From positions 5,871,501 through 5,935,500 of the forward strand of contig JAPFFF010000004.1 of NCBI GenBank assembly GCA_039105265.1: 64,000 bases of DNA, read 5' to 3'. Positions 33,016 to 45,400 of this stretch are shown piece after piece. The notes under the pieces were generated by a model that saw only the letters and a list, made by a program, of their open reading frames with translations, did no database searches and was not told the origin of the DNA. The translations under genes were made by a program, and so were the position numbers. The stretch's first letter is position 1; each line of letters begins with the position of its first letter. This stretch comes from Tritrichomonas musculus. Taxonomy: Eukaryota > Parabasalia > Tritrichomonadida > Tritrichomonadidae.

Positions 33016-36000
33016 TATAATTATAAATCTCCAAATGCATTCAAAATTAAAAACTCATCCATAATTCAAAGGTATAAAAATATTTTGATAAAGCATTCAT
33101 AAATAATTGTATGAGCTATTTTAATTTCTCATTAAAAATGTATGGAATGTTTTTTGAAATATTTTTATCTTTTTATATAGTAAATATTGATCGGTAGCAT
33201 TGATTATTCATATCATACTTATGATGTATTATATATATTTAACTTTATAGACCAATTAATTTTTTCTCATCAAAATGGAATATCTGCATGATACCATCAT
33301 ATATGTGCATTTATATTTGCTTAACATATGTTTTATTGTTTTTGAATGCTAGTTTGTATATTATATCACTTATTATTTCACTAATTATGAAGATATTATA
33401 AAATATATTTACGACTAAAAAAAATGTGATTTTTCTGGAGAGATTGGCTTAACCGTTTAATATAATTTTCGGATATGTTATTATATAATAAAATTAATGG
33501 TTTTTTATCGAGGCAAAGAAACTTGATATAGCCATTAAAAAAAGATAAAAATGTTTGAAAACCAAATCCTCTCAAATAAACGTCTATTTTATTTTAATAT
33601 TCATTTTTTTGAATAAGCACGTTTTTTGGTTCTCACAAAAAATCTAGAATTTTCTGGAAAGACTGGAATAATATTACAAGCTCTAAACTACATATGCCTT
33701 ATAATATAAAATATAATGAGGTTTTACCGAGCCATTTAGGTTAAATATTTTTCTATTTTAGGATATTTATGTTTGCACAAATTTTTACACAGTATATACA
33801 AGAATCATCAAAATTCGTAAAACGATTTTTGTAAATCTATATACAAGGCTTGGTTAACCATTTTAAATATGCGGTTTTAAATAAATGAAAAAATTATTTT
33901 TTAAAAAAAAAAACTAAAGGCAAGCTTAATAACTAAAGAGTTTATTGAATATTAATAGAAAACCTTTAACAAAAACCAAAATGTGTTTTAATGTAATTTT
34001 GTATAATTTATGCAAAAGCTCTGTTTTAATCTAGCAAATATTGCAGCAAGGCTCTTTCCAATTTCTACATCTGAAGTTGATGCAGAGATGACATTCTAGC
34101 AGATTAAATGACCTTTTGATTCCAGAAACAAGATAAATCCAAAAACAATAATTAATGAACAGAAAAGGAATACTCAGTCTAATTCTGATTTTTTAGTCAC
34201 AAAGTGGTATTATCCCAATCATAAATCAAAATCATAATAAACATATTTAATAATTAACAAATTTTTTATTTTATATTTATCATATTTGCTTTTTATCACT
34301 TTTATTATTAAATATATTTCAATTTTAAAACACTGAACGAAGATTGATGAAAAAAAGATATTATTATTACTATATATTTAAAGAAAAATCTAATATAATA
34401 TAGTTTTTATACCAATATATGCATTTTATCTTGAAAAATAAGCTTATTATATTCATATGTCTCAAAGATATTCAGATATATAAAAAACTTTCATTTTTTG
34501 AAAATATAATATTTGAGATATTTTCCATTCTAATTTACCCATTTTGCGCATTTGTTAATACTCCTTTTGATTCTTCCTCTAGTTCGATTGGCCGATGTAC
34601 TGATTTTTTTTTAAATTTATATTTTTAAAATATCCAAAGTTGATTTTCTTATATCTCACAAACAATTGTTTAGTATATAGCAGTGTTTTTAATATATTTC
34701 AAAAAATATTTTAAAATACTCATATATATGGTTTGCTGAAATTTAACAAAAAAATGGTTACATTTATTATTTTTTAAAAACTTGAAATATCAAATTTCAA
34801 GAGTGACATACACTGTTTTTACATAAAAGCTCTTCAAATATATTGTGAGTATAAAATTTGGATTATTTATTTTTATCTTATTAAAACAATTTTTTAAATA
34901 GAATTTATATTAAATATATGATATAAATATGATATAATAAATATAAAATGAAACACAAAAATTATTTGCAAATAAATACATATATAATTATAAATCTCCA
35001 AATGCATTCAAAATTAAAAACTCATCCATAATTCAAAGGTATAAAAATATTTTGATAAAGCATTCATAAATAATTGTATGAGCTATTTTAATTTCTCATT
35101 ATTAATGAAAATAATGATAGATTTTTATTTTCTCAAATTATTTTATGTAATCATTCAATAAAATTAATAACATTTTATTGAAATTAAAATCATAGTTTAA
35201 ATTTCCAATATCTTATTTAATTTTTCGAAACCTAAATTATAATTAATAATTATATATATTATAATTTATAATCATTCATATTTCCAATGTATAATAAATT
35301 TTTATTGATTTACATAATGGATTACTTGAATCGTATTTTTGAATACTTAATAGTTTTTATTTATTCAATTTATATATTTTGCATATATCTCAAAATAAAA
35401 TTTAAATATAATATTTTATGGCTATTATAATAATATAAAATTCAATATAAAAACATATTATAAAATATGATGATTTAAAACTCACTAGTTATTTCTATTT
35501 CGTTTTTTTCGAGTTTCCATACATTTATTATTAATGAAAATAATGATAGATTTTTATTTTCTCAAATTATTGTATGTAATCATTCAATAAAATTAATAAC
35601 ATTTTATTGAAATTAAAATCATAGTTTAAATTTCCAATATCTTATTTAATTTTTCGAAACCTAAATTATAATTAATAATAATATATATAATAATTTATAA
35701 TCATTCATATTTCCAATGTATAATAAATTTTTATTGATTTACATAATAGATTACTTGAATCGTATTTTTGAATACTTAAGGGGAAACTAGGATTTGAAAC
35801 TTTTTGAATATAATTCAAATTTCTATACAAACTTTTTGATACACGATCTGAAAAGATCTATTAATTGCAAGTTCTCTGATAAATATTTTCCGATGAGAAT
35901 TATTATATAGGTTTTAAATATTCTGAAATTTATTATTATATAAAAATTAATGAATGAAAGTAAAAAAAAAAATAATAAAAAATATTGAAATTCGGATCTC

Positions 36001-36716
36001 GTCCGTGTAATAAAATAAATAGTTTTAATAATAATAGTAAAAAGTAACAATAATTTAAAACACTATTCAAGTAATTTTGCATGAAAAAACAATCACATTA
36101 TAAAGTTATGAAACAATTAAGTTGGGTTTTGAGGTACTGAGATTTTTTTTCTGATGAGTTCTGGTGGTTCATATTAATCATGCAAAATCATATGATTATT
36201 TTATATTTATATTGGACGATTTTTTTCTTTTTAACCAATTGTATCCCTTCAAAAAATATGATTATTATATGATGATGAATTAGTTTTTGTATACAGGCTT
36301 TTGCAAGTTATTGAAAAACGATATTCATGGAAACATATGTGTATTAAAAAAGATAAATAAATAGATGGAAATCAAACCAAACGATTGAACAAAAAACAAA
36401 TTTGGATTTAAATATGTGCTTTTTTTGTAATTATCATGAGAAAAGTGGGCTTAACTGAATTATAAATTTGAGATTTACTTCTACATCATTTGGACATTGA
36501 TAAATGCTGCTTTGCAAGTCAAAATTAAAAACTGTAGCAAAGCTTCGAACCGTAAGCCCTCTCGTATGTGTAAAAATTATTATTACCTTAGGCATGAATT
36601 TGTAATTTTTAAGATATAGGTTTTTTGTTTATTGAAGATATAGCATTAAAAATTTTAATAGTAAAATTTTTTAATTTTTTTTTGAAAAAGTTTCAATCAT
36701 TATCAGGTTTTTCATT
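33016..36716. other. AT-rich region with direct repeats
   Basis: No intact gene is present. A repeat of about 120 bp occurs at 33016-33137 and 34979-35100 (contains CTCCAAATGCATTCAAAATT). A repeat of about 250 bp occurs at 35100-35355 and 35521-35778 (contains AATAATGATAGATTTTTATT). A hAT transposase relic lies between the first pair. Confidence 0.6.
34031..34206 (+). pseudogene. hAT transposase C-terminal relic
   Basis: The plus strand reads LANIAARLFPISTSEVDAEM, then TF, a stop, QIK, a stop, and PFDSRNKINPKTIINEQ. This matches the conserved C-terminal dimerisation region of hAT transposases (LSIPASEAxxERxFS...NRLxPxxV). Two in-frame stops and the missing rest of the gene show it is dead. 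It is a plausible descendant of the transposase that once moved the hAT-type elements at 104-867 and 36725-37497. Confidence 0.65.
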
Positions 36717-36724
36717 GAATAAAT

Positions 36725-37497
36725 CAGGGTTGTGTATCGATCCTCTCCGGTAGCGGTTATTTTTCCGGTAAAATATCGATATTACCGGTTCTAACCGCCG
36801 GTAACGGTATATATCGATAAAAAACCGAAGTATCGATACAAAAGTGGAAAATTTGTATCGAACGTCAGGTTTTTTGCCGGTATTTTTTTAAAAAAAATTG
36901 TATCTGATTCACTTAATGAATAATGCTGTTTCTCTTTAATTAGATATTTTATAACAAATAGTCATTGTAATGATTGAATAATCAATGGTTTTTGTAAAAC
37001 CATATATTAAATCATTTTTATTTCAATTTCTATTTGCAGATGAATATAGCATTTCAGAATTATTGTTATTAATTATTAATTTGAAAGAGTACATAAAATA
37101 TAAAAATTTTATTGTTTATAATGTTAATAATGATATCGAAAATTTTGATTGTTTATTGAAGATGGATATGATGAGATTTCTGAAGAAGAAGTATAATAAT
37201 ATACTTTTTATAAACGAGTAATTATATTTATAATTAAAATATTTATTTAAAATTTAATAATCAAATGTTTTAATATTTTTTTCTATTATTTATTAATAAA
37301 ATTTATATTTCAAAATACCGTATCAATACTGATAAAAAGTATTATAAAGTACTTTTTTAATAACCGCTGATACTCTAAAAATACCGAAGCACTTTTGTAT
37401 CGATACAAAAAAATACCGAGCAAAAAAGTATCGATATTTACCGAATACCGATACTTTTTCGGTAACCGGTATTTAGTCGTATCGATAAACAACGCTG
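36725..37497. mobile_element. Non-autonomous hAT-like element with 8-bp TSD
   Basis: The ends are CAGGGTTGTGTATCGAT and, inward from the right, CAGCGTTGTTTATCGAT. Perfect 8-bp copies of GAATAAAT flank the element (36717-36724, 37498-37505). Subterminal regions are packed with TATCGATAC and CCGGTA motifs in both orientations. The interior is AT-rich; an open stretch of 78 codons (36985-37221) has no recognisable motif. The size (773 bp) is close to that of the element at 104-867 (764 bp) although the sequences differ. Confidence 0.9.
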
Positions 37498-37505
37498 GAA
37501 TAAAT

Positions 37506-40500
37506 AAAAATTTTTTTGGAATTTCATAATTTTTACATTTATATCAATAAGGATTAGTAGGGTTTTATTGTATTTTATTATACTATATATCATATTAAAA
37601 GATTATTGTTATGTAAATCAGGCGCAAAACAGGAGAATCTGCCAGTAACTAAAATAAATTCTTTCATTTTCTATTCCGAAAAAAAATTCATATTCAAAGG
37701 AAAATTGAATTATTATTATCAATAAATATATTACAAATAATGTTGAATATAATGTTATAATTTTTTTTAGAATTGCCTTAATTAAGCTTGTAAATTTGGT
37801 GAAATAAACGTTTTTTGGGTTTTAAAAATCACCAAATGTAACCATATTATTGTCAAATAAATTTTTATTTATATTTATTATTGTCATAAACCATTGAATT
37901 ATTTGAAAGAGGAATTAAATGAGTTTTATCAAAAGTCATATTAATAATCGATAAGATTTTCTCAGTAAAAAAATGTTATTTTTTGAATATTACTAAATAA
38001 TTGTATGATTTGTATAATATATCATATAAAATAATAATAAAAAGCTCATTTATATTGACGATGAAAAGCCAAATAACCGATTTCACCAAAAGCCCAGGTC
38101 TTGGGCTTTTGGCGACAGCATTCAATTTTGAATAGTTTACATATATTTTGGAGATCACCAAAACGGTTTTTTTGGCGATGGTGATTTGTAAAGCTTTCAA
38201 AATATCATATATAAAATAAAAAAAAAAATAAGATATAAATATATAATAAAATCAATAAAAGCATTTTTTCAATTGAAAATAATTTTTTTTCATTTATATT
38301 TTAAATATATACCGATATAAAATGTATTTAAAATATTAATAGTATTTATATTTTTATGAATATATATAGCCGAATAATAAATAATGCATTGAAATAATGC
38401 ATTGAAATATTAATAGTATTTATATTTTTATGAATATATATAGCCGAGTAATTAAATAAATTCATTGAATTTATTGAATATTGATTCGTAAATTGAATTA
38501 TTATTTAATCAAATATCATTTAATCATTTTATTTAATAATTCATAAGAAATAACTTTTTAAAAGATTTATTAAAATCGCCAAAAGACCAGAAAGAATCAC
38601 CAAGACCAGGTCTTTTTTTTACATTTGGGTATATTTTACAAGCTTACCTTAATACATACATAAAAAAATTGATTTTTTCTTTTTTCAAAAATTTTTGCCT
38701 AAAATTTATATTACCACTTTTTATTCCAAACACCAATTTTTTAATATAAAAATCCAGTTTATCAGATATTTAATAGCCAAATGAATTTTCATATAGGCTA
38801 TTTGATACTAAATATTGTCATCGTAAGTTTTTTTTGAATGAAAATTAGTTCCATATCTTTAGCCTTTTGTACTAAAATAAATTGGAGTATTGGCTTTGAA
38901 TTGCATTTCTTTTTAAAATAAACGATTAAATGAATATCTTGTAGATTTATAAATTGGAGTAATCGTTAACCTTTATATCATTGTATAAATTATATTTTTC
39001 TCTTATATCTATATATGACTACTTTTTTATTGAATATCTTGAAAATTTATAAATATAAATATATATATATATATTATTATTTAATTTTGTGAACTTTACA
39101 AAAATTTTATGAATTTCAATGATTTTTATTTATATTTGTTGTGGAAAAAGTGGTTAGAAAAAGCTTCCCCCTCCCATAAATAAAATAACTTTTGTTAACG
39201 ACGATTAACTATTGAATTCATATCAATATTTTTAAGGAAAAATATATGATATTTCTGAATATAATGATAAGTTTGTTTAATATTGGTCAAAATTTCTAAA
39301 AGAATATTAAATCTCATCTAATTATAACGAAGCAAAGTAATTATAATAATGTATTCCCCAATTACAATCTTAAAAAATTATTCAACCAAAGAAAGTTTAT
39401 GAAAGTCAAAATTTTTTTTTTTATTCCACCCAATTGAATACAAAAAATTGAATAGAAGTTATTTCAATACCATTTCAAAATCAGATCATATAAAGCTATC
39501 TAAAATTTTAAAATAAATTTTTATAGGCAACAGAAAAAAAAAAATTAAATGTGAATGATATTTGCTTCGCGAAATATTTGACCATTTTGATCAAAAAATA
39601 AAGAATATTTTGAATGTCTTAAAAATTATTTCTGAAGAGTATTCAAACTCTATGAAATCTTGTTTAAGAAGTTATTTAGAATTGCATTGAAAATATAAAG
39701 AGAATTAAAATATAAAAAAAGGAATTTTCAATGAAAGCTAAAAATTTTGTGAGCATTTTAAAAAATATAGGTTCAATTGAGGTAAACAAAAAAAAAAAAA
39801 AAAAAATGGTACTTAAAATATTGTAATATCTTGATTTTGAACTTAGATTTTTTGATTGCAATGGTAATAAAATATTAAATTGTAAATATTTTAATATTAT
39901 AATTATTAATATAAAGATATATGAATTAATACAGAAAGTAGATATCCAATTAATTTATTGAATTGGTATTGAAATACAATTATATTTTGTTAAAAAATTT
40001 TAATATTCATTTTTCATTTTTCATATAAATCACACATTGAAATATAGTTGAAAAAAAAAATAATTCATATATTATTTATCAATCAATGAAAAAGCTTGTT
40101 ATTATGATATCAAAAATCAAGATTGAAAATAATATGATAACACATTACCAAAATGATTTTGTTAATTATTTTAGTAGATAAAATGATTTTGCTAATTATT
40201 TTAGTAGATAAAATCAATGATCAAATATGAAAAGTAATAAGATATTATTATTTTAATATTGATTTCTAATATATCGAAATTATTACTTGCAAAAATCATT
40301 ATAAATAGTATTTAATTGGCATACAAAATATATATTCAATCTTATTAAACCATAAAAACATCAAAATTAATCTTTCATATGTGTACCAAATATTTAATTT
40401 TTTTAAGTTTTGGAATTATAATTATACTGATTTTTATAATAGGTATTAGATAGGCAAAAAAAATATTATCGTAAAATACTTTTTAGAATCACGAGTAAAA

Positions 40501-41068
40501 ACAAAAATAAAGAATTTTATTTAAATATCTATACAACAAACTCATTATTCAACCTATTTAATAATTTATAATTATCTTTTTCTTTATTTTTAGTTCGAAA
40601 AAACATTTAGATAGACTAAAAATTCTCCACTTTTACTAGAATTTTCCCTCAATTTATAAAAATTAATATTTACTAAAACTAATGAAAATAGATTGTTTAT
40701 TCAAATAATTTCTGATAATATTTCAGGGAAAACTGATCATATCATTTGAAATTCTATAAAAATATTTAGATTTCAAAATAGAATTATAATGATCATTAAC
40801 ATGTTTTTTATTAATATAATTAAAAATATTTTAAATTTTAAAGGTAAAAACTAATTTTTTCTATAAAAAAGTAGGTGGAATATATATAGATAATATAAAA
40901 TAAAAAATAATTCCTCTTGATAAAATAATAATAAAAAATTTTTCTATATAAAAATGCGGGTAATCGTATTTTTCGACACCACTTTTTGAAAACTTTAAAC
41001 TTTTTGAATACTTTTTTATTCATTTTTTATTCAATTTTTGCTAAATAATGCATTAATATATAGTTCAA
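37506..41068. other. AT-rich gene desert with small tandem duplications
   Basis: No gene is supported. There is a 64-bp-scale tandem duplication at about 38330-38460 (contains GAATATATATAGCCGA) and a 32-bp duplication at about 40155-40212 (contains TAATTATTTTAGTAGATAAA). A pair of weak inverted sequences (about 37785 and 38650) may mark a further old element. Confidence 0.6.
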
Positions 41069-41164
41069 ATGGCTTCCCGTTTCATCCAGCAATTCAAGTA
41101 ACCTGATTCGGCTTCGCGCATCCCCGTGGTGATCACTGGTGCGTATATTCCTGAAAAATTATGA
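41069..41164 (+). pseudogene. 5' fragment of a highly expressed-type gene
   Basis: In an AT desert, 32 codons suddenly show GC-rich, C-ending codon choice: MASRFIQQFK, a TAA at 41099-41101, then PDSASRIPVVITGAYIPEKL and a TGA. The ATG follows an Inr-like TTCAA directly, as at real trichomonad starts. The composition suggests a duplicated promoter plus first codons of a strongly expressed gene, now truncated. The family is not recognised. Confidence 0.45.
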
Positions 41165-41472
41165 AAAAATAAAAAAAATTATATCAAAAAAAGATAATAG
41201 TTAAAATTTTAAGGAAAAATTTAAATATTCGATTTTTTTTTGGTTAATTTTCTTAACAGAGTAAGTTAAATTTCACCTTAAGATGGCGGTTTTTTACTTT
41301 CCATGAGTAGCTACTCATGGATAGAAAAGCCATTCAAAAAGTGGCGTAGAAAAAAACGATTGTCCCTAAAATTCAATTAAATTTTTATTTTTGAAAGAGA
41401 ATAAATATCACCAATTTATTTTTTTTAAATATTTATCAAATAGACTTCACAAATCGCTGATCATATTTCAGA

Positions 41473-42090
41473 ATGATGAATACACAAAAAAAAGAGATTG
41501 TTATCCTATACGTAAAAAATAACTTTATACAAAGGAATACCATTTCAAAACAAACCAACAAATTACGTGATAAAACTAATGAAAAAATAAGAATTTTGGG
41601 GGAAAAGTATTACATTATAAAAAACATTTTCGATAAATTTAAGTTCAAACGCGATGACTTATTTTTAATAGCAATGGACTTAGTAAAAGAATATAAAAAT
41701 ATCAAGCAGGATATTCGTTTGCAAACCCAGATCCGCAGAATGAAGGAGGCACTTATTTGCTGGTTTTGTGAATTTTTTTATGATGAAATTGTGGAACCAA
41801 ATTCAATTATTTTATCCAAAATGATAGAAAAAACAAATATTGTTACAATATTTAATAACCAATCCAACAACCCCCCAATCAAAACAAAAATTCATACAAG
41901 CATGCAGACAAATACTCAAGCAATTCCAACTGAAAAAGAATATCAAACTAATATTTCTGAAATTAAAACAAACCAAGAAGCAGACTCGTTTGATCTTGCA
42001 AACCTTGTGGATAATGAAAATACTAACTCCAAAAATAATTTGATTCATAATAATGAAAATTTTAATTTTGAGAGTTTCTTTAATTTTTAG
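41473..42090 (+). CDS. Uncharacterised 205-residue protein
   Basis: I do not recognise the family. The N-terminal 120 residues are predicted-helical and charged (KQTNKLRDKTNEKIRILGEK; LQTQIRRMKEALICWFCEFF), and the C-terminal 85 residues are Asn/Thr/Gln-rich and probably disordered (NNENFNFESFFNF at the end). There is no signal peptide or membrane segment. The ATG follows Inr-like TCATATT (41461) by a few bases, the normal arrangement for this genome, and a second ATG is adjacent (MM). The gene is about 400 bp upstream of the giant BspA-like gene on the same strand. A nucleic-acid or scaffold role cannot be inferred from sequence alone. Confidence 0.65.
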   Translation: MMNTQKKEIVILYVKNNFIQRNTISKQTNKLRDKTNEKIRILGEKYYIIKNIFDKFKFKRDDLFLIAMDLVKEYKNIKQDIRLQTQIRRMKEALICWFCEFFYDEIVEPNSIILSKMIEKTNIVTIFNNQSNNPPIKTKIHTSMQTNTQAIPTEKEYQTNISEIKTNQEADSFDLANLVDNENTNSKNNLIHNNENFNFESFFNF

Positions 42091-42479
42091 ATAAATAAAC
42101 CAATTTTTTTTAATCCTACCTATCAACCATTTATTTTTATTTCTTTTAATCAACCATATTTTTCAGTTTTTTTGTTAAAAAGTTGGTTTTTGTAAACATG
42201 TTGCCAGCTTCATTTCAATTTTCAATAGCGCTTTTTGAGAATAAAACTGTTTTTTTTTTTTAATTTAATTAATTGTAGATAAAAAAGTAACCGAATTTAC
42301 ATATTCTCAAAAAGTTCAAAAAAAATAAACATGTTTTACATGAGTTTTTCTCCAAATAATTGTTTGATAAATCAAAATATTATTTGATTGCAAGCAATTT
42401 CAATAACTTAGATTTTTGTGCAGGTTTTTTGACCATGGTGATGTTAAAATTGAAGAAAAATTTTGTCCAACCGATCATA

Positions 42480-42486
42480 TCACTTA
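42480..42486 (+). promoter_or_regulatory. Inr-like initiator of the BspA-like gene
   Basis: TCACTTA matches the parabasalid initiator (TCA+1 Py T W). Its A lies ten bases before the ATG at 42492, giving the very short 5' UTR usual in trichomonads. Confidence 0.6.
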
Positions 42487-42491
42487 CATAA

Positions 42492-45400
42492 ATGTTTGCA
42501 CAACTCTTTTTGCTATTGGTGTTCACAAAATCAGATTTACCAGAAAAGGAACAATACCCTCTTCACATTGATTCTTATGGATGTACCGAACCTCCAGATA
42601 AAGACACAATTACGATAGAATCAGAATTTGCTCATTATTGCTATTGCACCAAGAGAGATTATGAAATTCAATTTAAATATCCTGCTGGTACAACTTCTTT
42701 CAAAATTCCTGAAAAATTTTTCATTTATTCCAGGATTTCTAAAATATCAGTTCCAAAAGAATGCACATCAATTGAAAGCAATGCATTCTTCGGAACAACA
42801 ATTGGAACTTTTAATTTTGAAACTGATGTTAGACTTACTATTGGAACAGGTGCATTTGCTAGTGCCACTTTTACCAAAGATTTTTCTTTTCCATCCACAT
42901 TAGCTACTATAAATAAATATGCATTTACACGTGCATCTTTTCAAGGTTTAAAATTGCCTGATGATTTGACAACAATTAAGGAAAGAGCTTTCCAAGAGGC
43001 AACCTTCAATGGAGATTTAAATCTTAAAAAAGGTTTGGGTTCAATTGGCTTATGTGCTTTTAACTTTAGTACATTTGCAAAAAAAGTCACTTTTGAAAAT
43101 CGAGGAGATAAAGATATGCGCATTACAATTGACAATTATGCTTTCTTGGGTTCAAAATTTAATGGAAAATTTACATTACTTAATACCTTAAAATCAATAG
43201 GTGAAGGGATGTTCTATTCTGCATCATTTTCTTCCTCATTAGAAATTCCAAATGATGTTACAACTATATCAAATAATGCATTTGCACATGCAACCATTTC
43301 AGCAGATCTTACCCTTTCAGGCAAATTAGAATATATAATGACTGAAGCCTTTAAAGGAACTAAATTCTTTGGGAGAGTCGAATTCACAAATTCAACGACA
43401 AAGGTACAAAGTTCAGCTTTTATAGGTGCAACTTTCTATAAAACATTGAATCTTCCTAATGAAATTTCTTCTAAACCGCTTTCCACAACATATGGAAGAA
43501 CAATTTCAAGTTCAGCATTTCAAGAAGCTGTTTTTCTTGAGTCAATTAAGTTTCCACCTACATTGAGGAAAATATCAACTAGTGCATTCGAAGAAGCTCA
43601 ATTTACTGACACTATTATATTACCAGATTCATTAGAAACCATTGAAGAAAAAGCATTTTATTCATGCATTTTCAATACAGAGACTTCATTGACCTTTGGA
43701 AAATCCATGGACAAAATTGGCAATTATGCTTTTCAAAAATCAAACCTTCAATCCATATCATTTGACTCAAAAGCTCAGCTTGATTCAATCGGCAAAGAAG
43801 CTTTTGAAGGTCTATTTCAATTGAGTGTTGCTGCGACATCTGGATCATTATATTCAAAAACAATCAGCTCAAGTGCATTTAAAGGCGATGAAAACATCAA
43901 TTTCACATCTATTACAAGTGAAACTATTTCAGAAAATGCTTTTGAGAACTGTTTCAACTTGGTAGCAAAAGATGGAATCTTAATTTTAGCAGATGGCTCA
44001 GTTCAAGAAGCAGCATTCCTTAATTGTAAAAAACTAAATGGAGATCTAACTATAGTTGAACCATCAAATAAAGAAATAGCGACATCAACCATTGGAAAAA
44101 GCGCATTTATGAACACTGGACTCTCTTATTTAAATTTACCACATATCTCAGAAATTAGTGTTTATGCTTTTTGTAATTGCTCTTTATTACAAGGTCCAAT
44201 TAATGAAACTTATGAAGAACTTTTTGTTGACACTATTAGTTCACATGCATTTGACGGTGATGTTTTACTCCATTATACAACAATCAAGTCTGAAGATATT
44301 CAACAATATGCTTTTTATTTATGCCACAACTTGGGATCTAATATTGTACTCCTTGGTAAAATTGAAGACAATACACGCTCTAATGATAATGTAAAACTTG
44401 GAACTCTAGGCGAAAGAGCGTTTTATTCTTGTGAAAAATTAGGGAATATAACTTTTGATATCAGCCTTTTGAAAGATTACATGAATTTCGATTCAAGTAA
44501 AGGTATAGAAATTCCAAAATATTGCTTTGCTAAGTCTGGTCTTACTGGTCCATTAGTAATTCCTCATACTGTTAAAACAATTGAGTATAATGCTTTTTCA
44601 AATTGCCCAAATATTAAGGAGCTCAAATTTAATCGACAAAAAACGCTCGATCTTTCAATCAATGAACATGCATTTGCTAATTCAGATATTGGAAATCATT
44701 TAGTTATTCCCAAATTTGTCACATCAGTTGGCCAATATTCTTTTGCAAATACATTAATTGAATCATTGGAAATTGAGGGAACTTCTTATGATTATCTAGA
44801 TACAACCTCAAATAATTATAAGAGCAAGACAACAAAGATTTCAAAAAATGCATTTTCAGATTGCAAAAATCTAAAAACAGTAGTTTTTGGTAATGAATCA
44901 ATTGAAATTGAAGATGATTCATTTAGAGGATGTCACATAAGCTCTTTACAATTAGGAAATATTAATAAAATTCCAAATAATGCATTCATTGGAATGTCTG
45001 AAATTAACACTCCTATTGAAATCGCTGATTCAATAACATCTATTGGTGAACGTGCCTTTTCAGAATGTTCAAAAATACCTAGTATTACAATAAGCCCCAA
45101 TTCAAGTCTCACTCAAATTGGAAAAGCAGCATTTTACAAATGCAAAAAAATAGTGTCAATTGTAATTCCACCAGGAGTAACCAAAATTGATGAATATGCG
45201 TTTTATAAATGCGATAATCTTGAAACTATTTCAATATTATCTCGTGCACCTACGACTACAGGAGATGATGGAACAACTAAAACAGGTCAAATTACGATAG
45301 AACCTTACGCTTTTTATGGTTGCTCAAAACTTTCTAAAACGCTTACACTCCCCGAGGGATTAACTAAAATTGGTGAAGGTGCATTCCAAGAATGTATGAA

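Noticed and set aside
36985-37221. 78-codon open stretch inside the hAT-type element
   Set aside because: No transposase or other motif; it is a fragment too short for a hAT gene.
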